NCBI GenBank assembly: GCA_963682025.1
Contig: OY821517.1
Span: 108,700,794-108,764,793, forward strand
Direction of reading: 5' to 3'
Length of the DNA stretch: 64,000 nt
Origin: Cordilura impudica
Lineage: Eukaryota; Arthropoda; Insecta; Diptera; Scathophagidae
Positions 11,525 to 23,490 of this stretch are shown in pieces. The notes under the pieces were generated by a model, which worked only from the letters and a program-made list of their open reading frames with translations, did not search any database and was not told the origin of the DNA. The translations under genes were made by a program, and so were the position numbers. Numbering within the stretch: the stretch's first letter is position 1; each line of letters starts with the position of its first letter.

Positions 11525-11744
11525 AATTTGCCAAGAGAAGTTAACGTACAGTAATGCCAAAATATGCCAAGAGAAGTTAAGGTACAGTAAAAGTAAAGTT
11601 GATTGTCCACGCGTAACTTTCCTCAAACCCGACGAATTTGCCAAGAGAAGTTAACGTACAGTAATGCCAAAATATGCCAAGATAAGTTAACGTACAGTAA
11701 AAGTAAAGTTGATTCTCCACGCATAAATTTCCTCAAACCCAACG
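11525..11744 (+). repeat. 110-bp direct tandem duplication
   Basis: The unit at 11525-11634 is repeated at 11635-11744 with about 90 percent or more identity by eye. Within each unit a sub-repeat of about 37 bp (CCAAGAGAAGTTAACGTACA) occurs twice. ORF 11603-11824 crosses it, but I see no coding evidence. Confidence 0.8.
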
Positions 11745-11949
11745 AATTTAAGCAGTTAATAGCTCAAAAGAAGGAGCTTGAACTGAGTGTTCTTAGACCT
11801 ATGTCAACAGCCTATGTTAATTAGAACTCTAGTTATAGAGGTTTGAGAGAAGAAAAATATTGAAAAAAATCTTGAATGCAAAGTTTATTCATAAATTCAT
11901 TTAATATATAAGATATGATAAGAGAACTATAAAGAGGAATGCCTTGACA

Positions 11950-12080
11950 GTTTGTATGAGTCCATCAGATATTAATGCGAGTAGTCAGACAAATAATGGG
12001 CGCAATAGGATTAGTTGGCGTGGCATCTCGTATACAAAATATATGTAATACAGTGCAACTGATGGGCTTGAAACTTTCGA
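11950..12080 (+). repeat. Interspersed repeat C, fragment
   Basis: It resembles 11330-11470 and 55080-55260: CATCAGATATTAATG, AATGGGCGCAATAGGATTAG, GGCGTGGCATCTCGTATAC in order. Confidence 0.45.
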
Positions 12081-12408
12081 CAATTACATCGCTTATCAAT
12101 ATTGATAGTCGTGGAAAATACGGGCCAAAATAAAAAATTTCCAAATTACATTCTAAATCAAGGCGAATCGAATTTAATTTGGAAAGTTTCTGGTTTTCTC
12201 ATAGGCAGCTACATGTAGCTAGTTGCACAGTAGGAATGCCGAAAAATTTGATAACTTGTTCTCCGAATAAAAATGCAAAAAATATCGAATATCATCAAGA
12301 ACTTAAATAAAAAAGTCGTGTGAGTCCGATCACAAGGGAGATGTGTAAACATCTAATAATTAAAGAAAACATCAACATCATATTTTCCAGTGCATAAAAA
12401 ATAAGTCG

Positions 12409-13915
12409 ATTATGCTGTTTTCTGAAATTCAATTGATGTTTTCTGAAATGCAATCGATGTTTTCTGAAATTCAATTGATGTTTTCTGATACACAATTAAT
12501 GTTCTCAGCAATTCAAATAATGCTTTTTGAAATTCAATTGATGTTTTCTGAAATTCTATTTATGTTTTCTGAAATTCAAATGATGTTTTCTGAAATACAA
12601 TTGCTGTTTTCTGAAATACAATTGATGTTTTCTGAAATTCTATTGATGTTTTCTGAAATTTAATTGATGTTTTCTGAAACTCGAATGATGTTTTTTGAAA
12701 TTATATTGATGTTTTCTGAAATTCTATTTATGTTTTCTGAAATTCAAATTATGTTTTCTGAAACTCGAATGATGTTTTCTGAAATTCTATTTATGTTTTC
12801 TGAAATTCAATTGATGTTTTCTGAAATACAATTGATGTTTTCTGAAATACAATTGATTTTTTCTGAAATTCTATTGATGTTTTCTGAAATTCTATTTATG
12901 TTTTCTGAAATTCAAATGATGTTTTCTGAAATACAATTGATGTTTTCTGAAATACAATTGATGTTTTCTGAAATTCTATTGATGTTTTCTGAAATTCAAT
13001 TGACGTTTTCTGAAACTCGAATGATGTTTTCTGAAATTATATTGATGTTTTCTGAAATTCTATTTATGTTTTCTGAAATTCAAATGATGTTTTCTGAAAC
13101 TCGAATGATGTTTTCTGAAATTATATTGATGTTTTCTGAAATTCTATTGATGTTTTCTGAAATTCAATTGATGTTTTCTGAAACTCGAATGATGTTTTCT
13201 GAAATTCTATTTATGTTTTCTGAAACGATGTTTTCTGAAATTCTATTTATGTTTTCTGAAATTCAATTGATGTTTTCTGAAATTATATAGATGTTTTCTT
13301 AAATTCTATTTATGTTTTCTGCATTCAAATGATGTTTTCTGAAATTATATTGATGGTTTCTGAAATACAATTGATCGAATGATGTTTTCTGAAATTATAT
13401 TGACGTTTTCTGAAATTTAATTTATGTTTTCTGAAATTCAAATGATGTTTTCTGAAATTATATTGATGGTTTCTGAAATACAATTGATGTTTTCTGAAAT
13501 TCTATTGATGCTTTCTGAAATTCAGCTGATGTTTTCTGAAATTCGAATGATGTTTTCTGAAATTATATTGATGTTTTCTGAAATTCTATTTATGTTTTTT
13601 GAAATTCAAATGATGTTTTCTGAAATTATATTGATGGTTTCTGAAATACAATTGATGTTTTCTGAAATTCTATTGATGTTTTCTGAAATTCAATTGATGT
13701 TTTCTGAAACTCAAATTATGTTTTCTGAAATTATATTGATGTTTTCTGAAAATCTGTTTATGTTTTCTGAAATTCAAGTGATGTTTTCTGAAATTCTATT
13801 GATGTTTTCTGAAATTCAATTGATGTTTTCTGAAATTATATTGATGGTTTCTGAAATACAATTGATGTTTTCTGTAATACAATTGATGTTTTTTGAAAGA
13901 CAATTGGAAAATGTT
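12409..13915 (+). repeat. 21-bp minisatellite array, about 70 units
   Basis: The unit is ATGTTTTCTGAAAT plus seven variable bases (for example TCAATTG, TCTATTT, TATATTG, TCGAATG). It is repeated with period 21 for 1.5 kb, with a few shortened units near 13225, 13320 and 13375. Because 21 is a multiple of three, the plus strand reads as near-continuous heptads MFSEIxL. It is open over 12412-12660, 12664-13287 and, in another frame, 13424-13915. One C-to-T change makes the stop at 12661. No start context, splice sites or domain support a real protein, so a noncoding satellite is the safer call. Unit variants recur in blocks, suggesting higher-order amplification. Confidence 0.95.
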
Positions 13916-13924
13916 TAGAAAAGA

Positions 13925-14072
13925 ACATATCATAATTTTTTCACAAATATAATCAGATAAAGTCACACCGATTTACACTTCAGCTCACACCGATGTGTTA
14001 CGCTGTTTTTGCGATTGTATTGTGAAATACAAATTTACCCCCCTGCACGTATAGATGTTTACACATCAAAAA
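13925..14072 (+). repeat. Foldback repeat D, copy 1
   Basis: This ~145-bp sequence shares GCTCACACCGAT, GTTACGCTGTTTTTG, GATTGTATTGTGAAAT and TTTACCCCCCTGC with 15005-15150. Parts of it are self-complementary (CACAATACAATC against GATTGTATTGTG in copy 2), so each copy could fold into an imperfect hairpin, as MITEs do. It directly follows the minisatellite. Confidence 0.6.
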
Positions 14073-14084
14073 TATTCAAAGGCT

Positions 14085-14490
14085 AGAATTCTTATTAAAT
14101 GATGAACTCATCTATAATATTAATAGGCTAGGTGATTTCTTGTGACCGATGTTTTCTTCCACCGTTTTAGCCCGATTTTGATCAAACTATATTATTTGAA
14201 AGGTATTTCTTTTTAGCCGTTTTGCAGATTTACAGATTTTTAAATTTTTTCCTTTATTTTGAGTAAATTGCATTTATATTTGCTACTAACACATACATAA
14301 AATTATACAATGCTATGTGTGTGTTTATTAAATTTGTTAATGTGTTTGTAATAAAAATGAGTTGGTTTTTTTTTTGTGTTGATTTGTGAATTGGCTTTAA
14401 TTGATTAGCATACCTTTAGGGTCTTCATTTAATGAAAAAATAAAATTTCCTAGAATTTGCCTTCGAATTTCGAGGGCTGGAATCTGCTTG
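14085..14490 (+). repeat. Interspersed repeat B, copy 2
   Basis: It is very similar to 44435-44800 over the whole length, from AATATTAATAGGCTAGG to TCGAATTTCGAGGGCTGG. It sits between the two foldback D copies. No ORF. The 3' end (CTGCTTG here, CTGCTAG in copy 3) recalls the CTRR end of Helitrons, but that is weak. Confidence 0.7.
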
Positions 14491-15000
14491 TTTAAATTAT
14501 TAGAAGAAATCTAAACTATTCAATTTTCTATATGAAGAAAAAATAGTTTTTAAATAAAACACAATATAATCATATAGGCATAATTAATTTTTGCAAACAT
14601 TAACCAGAATCTAAAATATTATAAAAAAAATTTAATTTAAATTTACGAATTGTTCTATACTATTTTCAGCAGTTCACTTCATTTGAAAGCTCTGGTATCC
14701 CTGGTTTAACAATCTGGCTACAAAGTTAACATCTGTTTTATTTTTTGAAGTTGGCAACTCGAAATCAGATGTTTGTATAAATTTGTATGATTTTGTGAGA
14801 TTTGTGAGATTTTTTGAGTGGTAGCAAGCGATAGTTATTGTGTTTATTAATTAAATATAAAAATAATAAAAGTGAAATTTATTAAAATAGAATGTTACAA
14901 ACAATAAAAAAAGTGTTAAAAACACGAGTTACTTAGGTTTGTCTCTCCTACCACAATTCCAATTTCGAATGCATTGGGTAATTGCCCATGAACAGTTTCT
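14491..15000. other. Unassigned AT-rich sequence
   Basis: No gene or repeat was recognised between repeat B and the second foldback D copy. Confidence 0.4.
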
Positions 15001-15004
15001 CCTA

Positions 15005-15150
15005 AAAATATTTTTTCACCAATACAATCATAAGTCACACAGCGTTATCTCCTTCAGCTCACACCGATATAAGTTACGCTGTTTTTGTGATTGTATTGTG
15101 AAATAGAAATTTACCCCCCTGCGCGTATAGATGTTTACACATCAAAAAAT
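15005..15150 (+). repeat. Foldback repeat D, copy 2
   Basis: Same sequence class as 13925-14072. Here the internal inverted repeat is clearer: TTTCACCAATACAATCA at the left against GATTGTATTGTGAAAT at the right, with CAGCGTTA against TTACGCTG inside. Confidence 0.6.
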
Positions 15151-15547
15151 ACAAAATAAATTAAATTAAATATTTTAGTTGCACAGTACAAGCTTCGTAG
15201 GAAAAGTCGTAAGTCATTCCGAAGCACGACAATACACACTAGTCTTAAATAAAGCCAAAAGAGGTTGTATAAAATTGAATTTTCAAACCATGCTATTTAA
15301 AGATTATCTTCGCCTTTGCGGTCACACTTTGTCAACATTACTTTTAAGTGCCGTGTTCAGATGTTAAAAATACGCCGTTTTTTGGAAAAGAAATTGAAAG
15401 TATGAATAATTTAAAATTTCTTTTTATACAGAGCGAGAGCCACGGGGTTTCAGCTAATTAGCCGCATGCCACTCATATATTGAAATTATTTTTTTAACTT
15501 GAACTAATGTTTTACTGATATAACGAGTTAATACATATAAACCAAAA

Positions 15548-16719
15548 GTGATCCAGATATATGTATATGTTGGTCAAAGAAGAAATTTTTTTCCGGGTGC
15601 CACATATAAAACTGGTGGCATGTCATAACGTCCAATGTCATAATGTCCATGGACGCTATGACACACCAATATGGGACATAACGTCCATGGACCTTATGTC
15701 AACTTTAAAAATGTCGTACTGTCCATGGACATTATGCCACTTTATTTTTGGATATTGTGTCACTTTTAAATGTGTCATGACGTCCAGACTTTGGAAAATG
15801 AAAAAAAGAAAATAAATATATATACGTATATAGCTTTTTACGTTTTTTTTTTGGCAAAACTGATAAAGTTCCGCCAACTATGTTATTTAAAGAAACGGAC
15901 TGCTGGAAATCTTCGTTTCGGATAGCGTCGAGAAACTTACTAAATTGCCCATGCTTTTCAATGTTTCGAGAAAGGTTTGAATTAAAGCCTTCTAAAGCAC
16001 TTGCGGTTCTAATAGGCTGCAAGTGTACATAAAATCCGCGAGGTGTGACCTATAAAATAACAATGGAGAATGTTTTATTCTTTATGAAGAGTAGTTGCAA
16101 AAAATTACAAATTGTTTTACGCAAAATATTCAATTTATTTTTATTATTTTTTGATAATTCGTAAGTGAAATACAAAGAAAATAAGAGAGATGAAAACAAA
16201 ATTCGAAGGGATAGGTAAGAAAAATCGGCGCCGAACATGTTGAGGCATTCTTGTCGGTTTTTGGGAAAGTCCAGTATCTCATTTTTCTCGGAATCTACTC
16301 ACAAATTCATAATTATATTTCAAACTTTCCATATTCCTTTTTTTATTTATAGTTCTGCACTTTATGAAGACCACTTACCTACCAAAATATTATGCCGTTG
16401 CATCATTGAAACTTTAAATTCCTAACGGTAGTCAAATATTCGCTTATGTTTTAAAACATTTGCTTCTTAGTTATTGTGGACACATTTAAAGTGTCCATTA
16501 GAAGTGTCGTAACGTCTATAGACTTTATAACACTATCTTTGTGGACATTATGACGCAGTAAAATGTGTCGCAAAGTCCATGGACATTATGTCACATATTG
16601 CTGCGTCATAACGTCCATGGGCATTATGACATTGGACGTTATGACATGCCACCAGTTTTATATGTGGCACCCGGAAAAAAATTTCTTCTTTGACCAACAT
16701 ATACATATATCTGGATCAC
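15548..16719 (+). mobile_element. DNA transposon with long TIRs and palindromic subterminal repeats
   Basis: The ends are near-perfect inverted repeats: GTGATCCAGATATATG at 15548 and its complement ending at 16719. The pairing runs for well over 100 bp. Inside each arm the motif GTCATAA(C/T)GTCCATGGAC...TTATGTC recurs three or more times, each centred on the palindrome GTCCATGGAC. Such arrays are typical of transposase-binding regions. The interior holds a transposase-like remnant on the minus strand. I could not find a convincing target-site duplication, so the superfamily is open; the remnant points to a MULE-like source. Confidence 0.8.
15860..16022 (-). pseudogene. Transposase C-terminal remnant (MULE-like?)
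   Basis: The minus-strand peptide contains RTASALEGFNSNLSRNIEKH followed by GQFSKFLDAIRNEDFQQS. It resembles the R-T-S-A-L-E-x-x-N block near the C-terminus of MULE-like transposases. Beyond about residue 55 the frame runs into the terminal repeat and is not coding. It could be the last surviving piece of the element's own transposase. The family call is from memory of block shape only. Confidence 0.4.
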
Positions 16720-19084
16720 CATAAAAATTCGTAGACTTTCAGTCATTATTAATGACGATCACGACGTAATATTTACCAGTGATTTACGTTACATAGTAGT
16801 CAATACTAAAAGTTGTCCCTAAAACAAATTTTAAACTAATGATATATATCTCTGAAATTTATAACTAAAAAGAATTATATTAATAGTCAGATATTTAGTT
16901 GTATATCTTCAGTAATATCCGATTTGGTTATGTTTTACTAATTTTTCTTTTTTCTAGTTTAATTCGTTATGTGCTTTAGTTTTTATTTCAACTATCGTCA
17001 ACTAATTTTCCCCTCAAAAATCAGTGCCTTTTTTTAATGCTTCACATTTTGTCTGTACTTTTGATCTTCTATAATTTTTGTTTCTTCTTTGTTAACATTT
17101 CGATACGTTACTCGTGCATGACCAAAACATCTAGAAAACTGTTCATTTCAAAATAGATTCTTTAAGGCACTTTAAGAATGGAAATCTTAAAAAAATGAAA
17201 TTTCATACACCAACTATACTCAAAAGTGAAGCTGCAAAAGAAAATTGCACAAATGACATTGAAAAATGTAAAAATTATGCAGAATATACTGCAGAATGTA
17301 TAAAAATAAGAAATATTGCCATGTTGTAGAAAAAGTTTTTAGTTTAACAATTTATATATATGTAAGTATGTATATGTTTTTTTTTAATTTATAACCTCAT
17401 TCCATATATATTATTAAAAGTTTGTGGTGATTCTTAAAAAATGCTTAAATAAAAATAGCTTAAAATTTTATTTTAATATGTACATGCATTTCGTTCGTTG
17501 TTCATATTGAAATTAATAGTATTTCACTTAAAAATGGATCGAAATATTTGATTTTTTTTCTCTAATTTTTATTGTTATTTATTTTCGTATGGCAGCGATC
17601 GTAAAAAATTAGAAATTTTATACATATTGCAATACCAGAAATATTCAATCACCACTGAAGGTTTCTTGATCTATCTTTGGAACATTCCCCTGACCTTCTC
17701 TAATGGCCATTTTACTTTAAAAATTTGGTAGCTTACCTTGTACTTTGTCATCTTCTAGGTCACTTGGTATTAAATTAAAAAAAAAAAATCATTCACAGCC
17801 ATCAAAATATCCATGGAGATTTAAAAAAAAAAAAAAACATTTTCAAACTTATCAGTTTTACAGAAGAGCCAAAACACACCTTCAACACTAAACAAAGGTT
17901 TTTGTGAAAATGTGTAAGGGACATATAATGAGCGATTTTAGAAAACAATGGCAAGAAATTAACTTACTCTTGTAAATTTTATTTCAGCTATAATGATTTG
18001 TAGAAATTGACGAACAATTGTCAAATAAGTTGTTTTGTTATGTGCAAGTTGCTAAAACAACGAAATAAGTTTATATGATGAACCACAACTTTTGATGTAG
18101 AAAACTGTGACATACTAAATTGTTTTGTCTTGAAACGAGTGAAATGGTAAATGCCCATACTTTTTTCGCAAGTATTATTTGAATTATTTTTGGGTGCAGT
18201 TATCGTTGAAAAATATGTCAGATATTAGACTTAATGACAACCTTGTTGACTTGCTGTTCGTTAGATTAAATGAGTGATGAAATTAAAGCATGTTGTAAAA
18301 ATTTTAAAATATTTTGAAAAATATGCAATATGCCGTCAAACTAATTACAATAATATAAAATAGTATCAGCAGAATTTGACCAAAGATAACAAAATCATAT
18401 TGAAAAGAGGTTCCAACGTATCCATTAGAAAATCGGTCGGATATCTCAGTGCTCAGACAATTTTGTGTTTTGAAAACATACAAAGTCCAAAAAATTCCAG
18501 ACAGAAACAACGAAACTCAGATAACATATTGTCAGATAGTTTTGAAAAGTTAAAAGTAACAGGATAGTGGTAAATTTGGCGATTACTTGTTGCCAAGCCG
18601 AGCATACAGAATGTTCGAAATATTATGTTGTGTTAGCAATTTTTTAATTTTTTTTTTATTAAAAATCCAAAATATTTTTTTACCGCCAACTGGCTAAATT
18701 CAATTATAAAAAACGAGATTAGATTTTCCTAAAAAAAATGGGTATAACTTTTTTCAGCGATTTTGTAGTGCGTACAGGGCTCTGATATATAATTGTCGGC
18801 ATGATATTATGAGAGTTTCATCGAATTTCCACACATTAAAAAATCAATTTTTTTATACTTATATTAAAAATGTTGCAAAAATTAATGTTGTGAAGTTTTT
18901 TCAAGCCAAACTATAACACGTATACATACATATATTAATAGCGTTACATACACAAATTTACCGAGCCAGTTATTACAAACGTAATTTTACTTAAATCTGT
19001 GTCATTCTTATGATTCGTTGTCATTGTATATCTAATTCCATCCTTATTTCATACAACCTTAATATTTATATAGTTCTGATTTTT
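16720..19084. other. Long AT-rich stretch, no gene seen
   Basis: Nothing was recognised. There are many homopolymer runs. A minus-strand ORF at 18304-18510 encodes two hydrophobic runs, but has no supporting context. Confidence 0.5.
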
Positions 19085-19205
19085 TTCTACACTATGTGGT
19101 CAGGATATAATGACTTTGTGCTGATGTTTGTATACAGACCAAGTCAGACTTACTTTCTGAGTCGAATTAGCGATGTCTGTCCATATGTCTGTCCATCTGT
19201 GTTCT
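19085..19205 (-). mobile_element. mini-me/DINE-like repeat, copy 5 (fragment)
   Basis: It holds the hairpin-end side only: TGTGGTCAGGATATAATGAC, CTTTCTGAGTCGAATTAGCG, then a degenerate GTCTGTCC tract. It stops where the mariner remnant begins. Confidence 0.6.
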
Positions 19206-19500
19206 TAAACCCAACTGATCATTTAAAATCGAAACCACACTACCATATGAAATGTCTATGGCACCAACAATCTCATGCACTTCTACTCTTCGATCGGCCA
19301 ATACCATATCGTGAATTTTTTCGACATTTTCGGGTGTAGTGACCTTTTTTACCATTGAAATCGATGGTGCAGAGCCCCATAGTATTTATCAAGCTTTCCT
19401 TGGTTTGATTGGTGGTTTTTTTTTCGCAAAAAAACAATGTTTAATGAGCACTCGAAATTCACTTTATTCCAATTTAAAAAAAAACCACGAGATTGTATGT
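19205..19500 (-). pseudogene. mariner transposase N-terminal remnant
   Basis: The minus strand encodes EFRVLIKHCFFAKK...LDKYYG-like blocks (about 19465-19370, frames mixed). Next comes TTPENVEKIHDMVLADRRVE followed by EIVGAIDISYGSVVSILND at about 19340-19220. These match the first and second helix-turn-helix regions of a mariner transposase. About 30 residues between the blocks are missing, and the catalytic domain is absent. The break falls at the mini-me GTCY tract. Confidence 0.75.
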
Positions 19501-19603
19501 TTTGAATAGCTGTTAAACGCAAAGTAAATGACGGAACTTGCACAAAATTTTACAGTAGTCTACCAATAGGTGGTAATTAATGGGAACAGTGTTGCATTTC
19601 ATA

Positions 19604-19690
19604 TAACTACGAGGGAAGTTCGAAAAGTCACAGACTTATTTATCCGCACTCCTAATATTAGGTGAACATAACTGGTTTTAGACCAATTAA
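19604..19690 (+). repeat. mariner-type terminal sequence fragment
   Basis: TACGAGGGAAGTTCGAAAAGTC looks like a TA target followed by a mariner end pointing right. It is followed by CGCACTCCTAATATTAGGTG. No partner end was found. Confidence 0.35.
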
Positions 19691-19727
19691 TATAATTAAT
19701 ATAATAACTTAAATTAAAAACATGTAA

Positions 19728-20508
19728 AAAATTATAGTCGGTCTAGACCGACTGTACGATACCCTATACCATGGTTTAGACCCCCCCTATCTCTTTCGTC
19801 CAACTAATTCGATATAGAAAATAAGCATAAACCAAATTTGAGTGGCATTGCTATTAATTTTTTGGCTGCAGATATGAAAAAGTTCATATCGGGTGCTATA
19901 TATATATGGGGACTAGGTCGAAAAATGGACCGACCCTGAAAATATTTGGTAAAGTTACTTATGTTTTGAAAAAATATATACAAACCAAATTTGAGAAAAA
20001 TCTGTGAAATAATTTTGTTTTTTGATAGATTTAAGTGAAGATCGGGAATCAGCTCTATATGGGGCCTATGACTAAGAATTGTTCTATTGAGATTATTTTC
20101 GGACTACTGATTAATGGATGTAATAAACACATACAAACCCAATTTGACTGAGATCTATATGATAATTTTGATCTTATGGCAATTTATGTCGATTTCATAG
20201 GGGCGATTTGTATGAGGACTAGGTCTCAACATGAACCAAATTTCAGCAATTTCAACAGGGTTCATCATGTGACTGCTAAAAGCTTACGTACCAAATCTCA
20301 TCAAATTATATTGATATTTGCGGCCTGTAGTTTGATTACAAAGTTTACATGGACACACAGACGGACGGACAGACATCGCTAAATCGAATCAGAAAGTGAT
20401 TCTGAGTTGATCGGTATAATAAATGATGGGTCTAGGTCAAATATTTTTGGTAGTTACAAACAGCAGCACAAAGTCATTATACCCAAACCACATAGTGGTA
20501 TAGGGTAT
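19728..20508 (+). mobile_element. mini-me/DINE-like repeat, copy 6 (full length)
   Basis: It starts with TATAGTCGGTCTAGACCGAC and ends with CATAGTGGTATAGGGTAT. All family blocks are present in order: ATATGAAAAAGTTCATATCGG, GACTAGGTC, AGGGCCTATGAC-like, ACAGACGGACGGAC, GATTCTGAGTTGATCGG. Small internal changes only. Confidence 0.7.
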
Positions 20509-21770
20509 AAAAAATAAAAATTTCTGTGGAGATTACGGCCGAAATTATGTCCGATTGCTGGGTGGTCAGAATCTCCAAAAATTTCCTGTAGGTGAAGTTT
20601 GAATACGTTTTGGTTTAATCCCGACGTAGTTATTATTGTTATTTTTACTATTATTTACGAAAATGAGAGCAATGTAAGTAGGGATTATTAATAACAGTAA
20701 GGTAAATAATTTATTGCTTCTAAAAACAAACCCATCATTTACTACAACGATCGGCTTAAAGTCCATTCCATTCCCCTGTCTGTCTCTTCACCTCTTACTT
20801 AATCTAATGGCATTATATTTCCTTTAATTTAAAATCACACATTACAAGGTACAGAGCATTTAGAGCCTAGCCCCATACTTTAAAATTTTATTACATCCTC
20901 AGAAAATTATAAGCTGCTAACTAAAAGTTACATGAGTATTTCTAAATATGTGTGTTGAGTACTTTTGAGCATTTAATAAGCAAAAACTTTGTTTACTCTT
21001 TTAATTGAATGAATTTTAAATTAAAGAAACTTTATTAGTGTTTTCCCAAATGGCAAAGAGTAGAAAAACTCTAATTTCTATTTTTGTCAACAGAGGATTA
21101 TTGTGCAGTCATGCAATTAAGTAGAATTTATTAAGTTTTTTTTAAATAAAAACTAATACTAAGAATTTTACCAACATTCTTGAAAGCCATTAGAATTCAT
21201 TATTTTCGGTATATTACAACCAAAAAGAAACAAAAGTTAATTAAATTTCAAAATCATGATAGTACATTTATCCTGTTTTCCAAAATATGAGACGCTATGC
21301 AAAAGAAAATTAAATCAATTAAATTTCTCGTATTTAAACCCAATACTAAAAATGAGAAAAATAAAATTTATAGCAAAACTATAAAACGTTTTAGTATATT
21401 TTCAAAAGTTTTAAGTTTGGGTAAATATTTTGTTCTGGAGTTAGAATTGTGTCTTTTATATAGATATTTTAAAAGAGTCCCAAAATTCCAGATATTGGCA
21501 GATATTAAGTCAATAAAAAAATACGTGTTATTAATTTTGCTTTTTCTCTAAAACATAGTGTTCATCTTTTCTGGATCAAAATCTGAAAGTTTGTATGAAA
21601 ACTCTCAGAGTAGCTATTTGGTTTGGGTTATTAAAAAAAATTACGAATTTATTTTAAAACTGTAACAAGTTTTAATTACTGTTATAATATTATGTATAAA
21701 ATAAAACAGAATATACAAAAAAAAAAAAAAAAATAATAAAAACTAAAATACCTAGATCATAATATCCTAG
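20509..21770. other. Unassigned AT-rich sequence
   Basis: No gene recognised. There are long A-runs, including one near 21718-21735. Confidence 0.4.
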
Positions 21771-21774
21771 AAAT

Positions 21775-22180
21775 GGTCTTATATATAGATTTGAGTATGA
21801 ATTTGTTGCTCGCAAATTTGAAAATATTTATATCGGATGTCATTTTTATTTAGCATGTATGTAGAAAATATAACGGTCATGTCTATAGTCAATAACAATA
21901 CTTTTGAAAAATGATGTAAGGTTTTTTTTCAAGAGATGTAAGTGAGGCTCGGAAACCAGTTTTTATACTTCTGGTTAATGGGTATAATAAATATACATAT
22001 ACAAAATTTTATTCAAAATCTTTATTACATAGAATACAGTATTCATCATAATATATATTTCATCAAAATATGTTTAGATTTGCAACATTTAGTTTTGATC
22101 ACAAAGTTTACATGGAGACAAAACAGACAAAAAAAGCAGACAGAGAGACATCTAAATGTCGATAAGTGATTAAATCATAG
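21775..22180 (+). mobile_element. mini-me/DINE-like repeat, copy 7 (old, diverged)
   Basis: Recognisable blocks are AAATATTTATATCGGATGTC, ATGGGTATAATAAATA, CAAAGTTTACATGGAGACA and a decayed ACAGACAAAAAAAGCAGAC tract. Much more diverged than the others. Confidence 0.5.
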
Positions 22181-22825
22181 TCTGGAGGAGAATAGCCAAA
22201 ATCTGACACAATTCCTGATAGGACATAGAGGTTTAATGAGTTACTTTAATCTCTTTCGACATGTCAGAACCCCAAGCTACTTATAATACCGCCACAAAGA
22301 AGAAAATGCTGAGAACGTAGTATTCATATGCGATCAACGTGAATAACTCGAACCCTAATTTGGTAAGCGTTTGACAGCCGAGAACATTGTGAACGTGATA
22401 CTGCGGTCGGATAAGAACTGAGATGTAGTCAAAAAATACATATTTAGCGGCTGTATAGATTTTTTTTTCAGATGCACAGCAAGAAATAAATGATGATATT
22501 CAAATAATATTATATGGTAAAGAATGCTTTTGGTAACATTCAATGCCTTTTATGAAATTAGACATTTAAGCTAAATTGTTATTAAAAGGCATTTTAATAA
22601 ATTTCAAAACATTATGAATGATTCAATTATGAGAAATGAAAAGAGCTCTTTTATAGAACAACCATTTTTTTTTTATTTTTTAATTAAAAGGAGGGATTTG
22701 TCATTAATTCTTTCAAAGCAACGTAACAGAATAAATTCAGCACATTTAAAAATATTCTATTAATAAAAAACTACCCTTAACATATTAACATACAAGATTT
22801 AATTTAACACATATAAACAAGTAAG

Positions 22826-23490
22826 AAGATTATATTCGGTATAGACCGACTATTCGATACCATATAAATGTAAATAAGCATAAATCAAATTCGACCGGTA
22901 TTGTTATTAATTTTTTGCCTTCGGATATGAAAAATTTCATATCAAATGCTATATTTATATGGGGCTTAGGACGAAAAATGGACCGATCCTGAACATATTT
23001 AGTAAGGTCACTTATTTTTTTGCAATAACATACATATACGGCATAATTTGAGAAAAATCTGTGCAGTATTTTTTTATTTTTTGACAGATAATATTGGGAA
23101 CCTGCTTTATATTGGGGCTATGACTAAGAATTGTCCTATAGGGTTTATTTTTGGATTACTGATTTATAGATGTAATAAATGTAAACAATCCCATTTTTAG
23201 CGAGACCTACATATATAATAATTTGGATATTATAACAATTTCAGTTGATCTCATAGGGTTTTTTTTTTGTATGGGACTAGGTTTTAACATGAAACAATTT
23301 TCAACAGTTTCGACAGCGTTCATTTTATGCCCGATTGAAGCGTATATACTAAATTTCATCAAAATGTATACATATTTGCGATCTGTAGTTAGATTTGACA
23401 GATGAGCGGACGAAGGACATCGCCAAATCGACTCAGAAAGTGAGTCTAAGTCGCTCGGTATTACAACAGATCGGTGTAGGTAAAATAGGA
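22826..23490 (+). mobile_element. mini-me/DINE-like repeat, copy 8
   Basis: It starts with TATTCGGTATAGACCGACTA and carries the internal blocks. The GGAC tract is reduced to GGACGAAGGACATCG. The terminal hairpin end is missing after TCGGTATTACAACAG. Confidence 0.6.

Noticed and set aside
12295..12495. Minus-strand ORF with HQLNFRK heptads
   Set aside because: Antisense shadow of the minisatellite.
12409..13915. CRISPR-like array
   Set aside because: Units are contiguous 21-bp repeats without spacers, and the genome is eukaryotic.
12412..13918. Three long ORFs across the minisatellite as a real structural protein
   Set aside because: A 21-bp period automatically keeps a frame open, and there is a stop and a frame change. 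Kept as a finding, not as a gene.
18304..18567. Hydrophobic short ORF and an antisense partner
   Set aside because: AT-rich DNA gives hydrophobic ORFs by chance; no receptor-type motif or exon structure.
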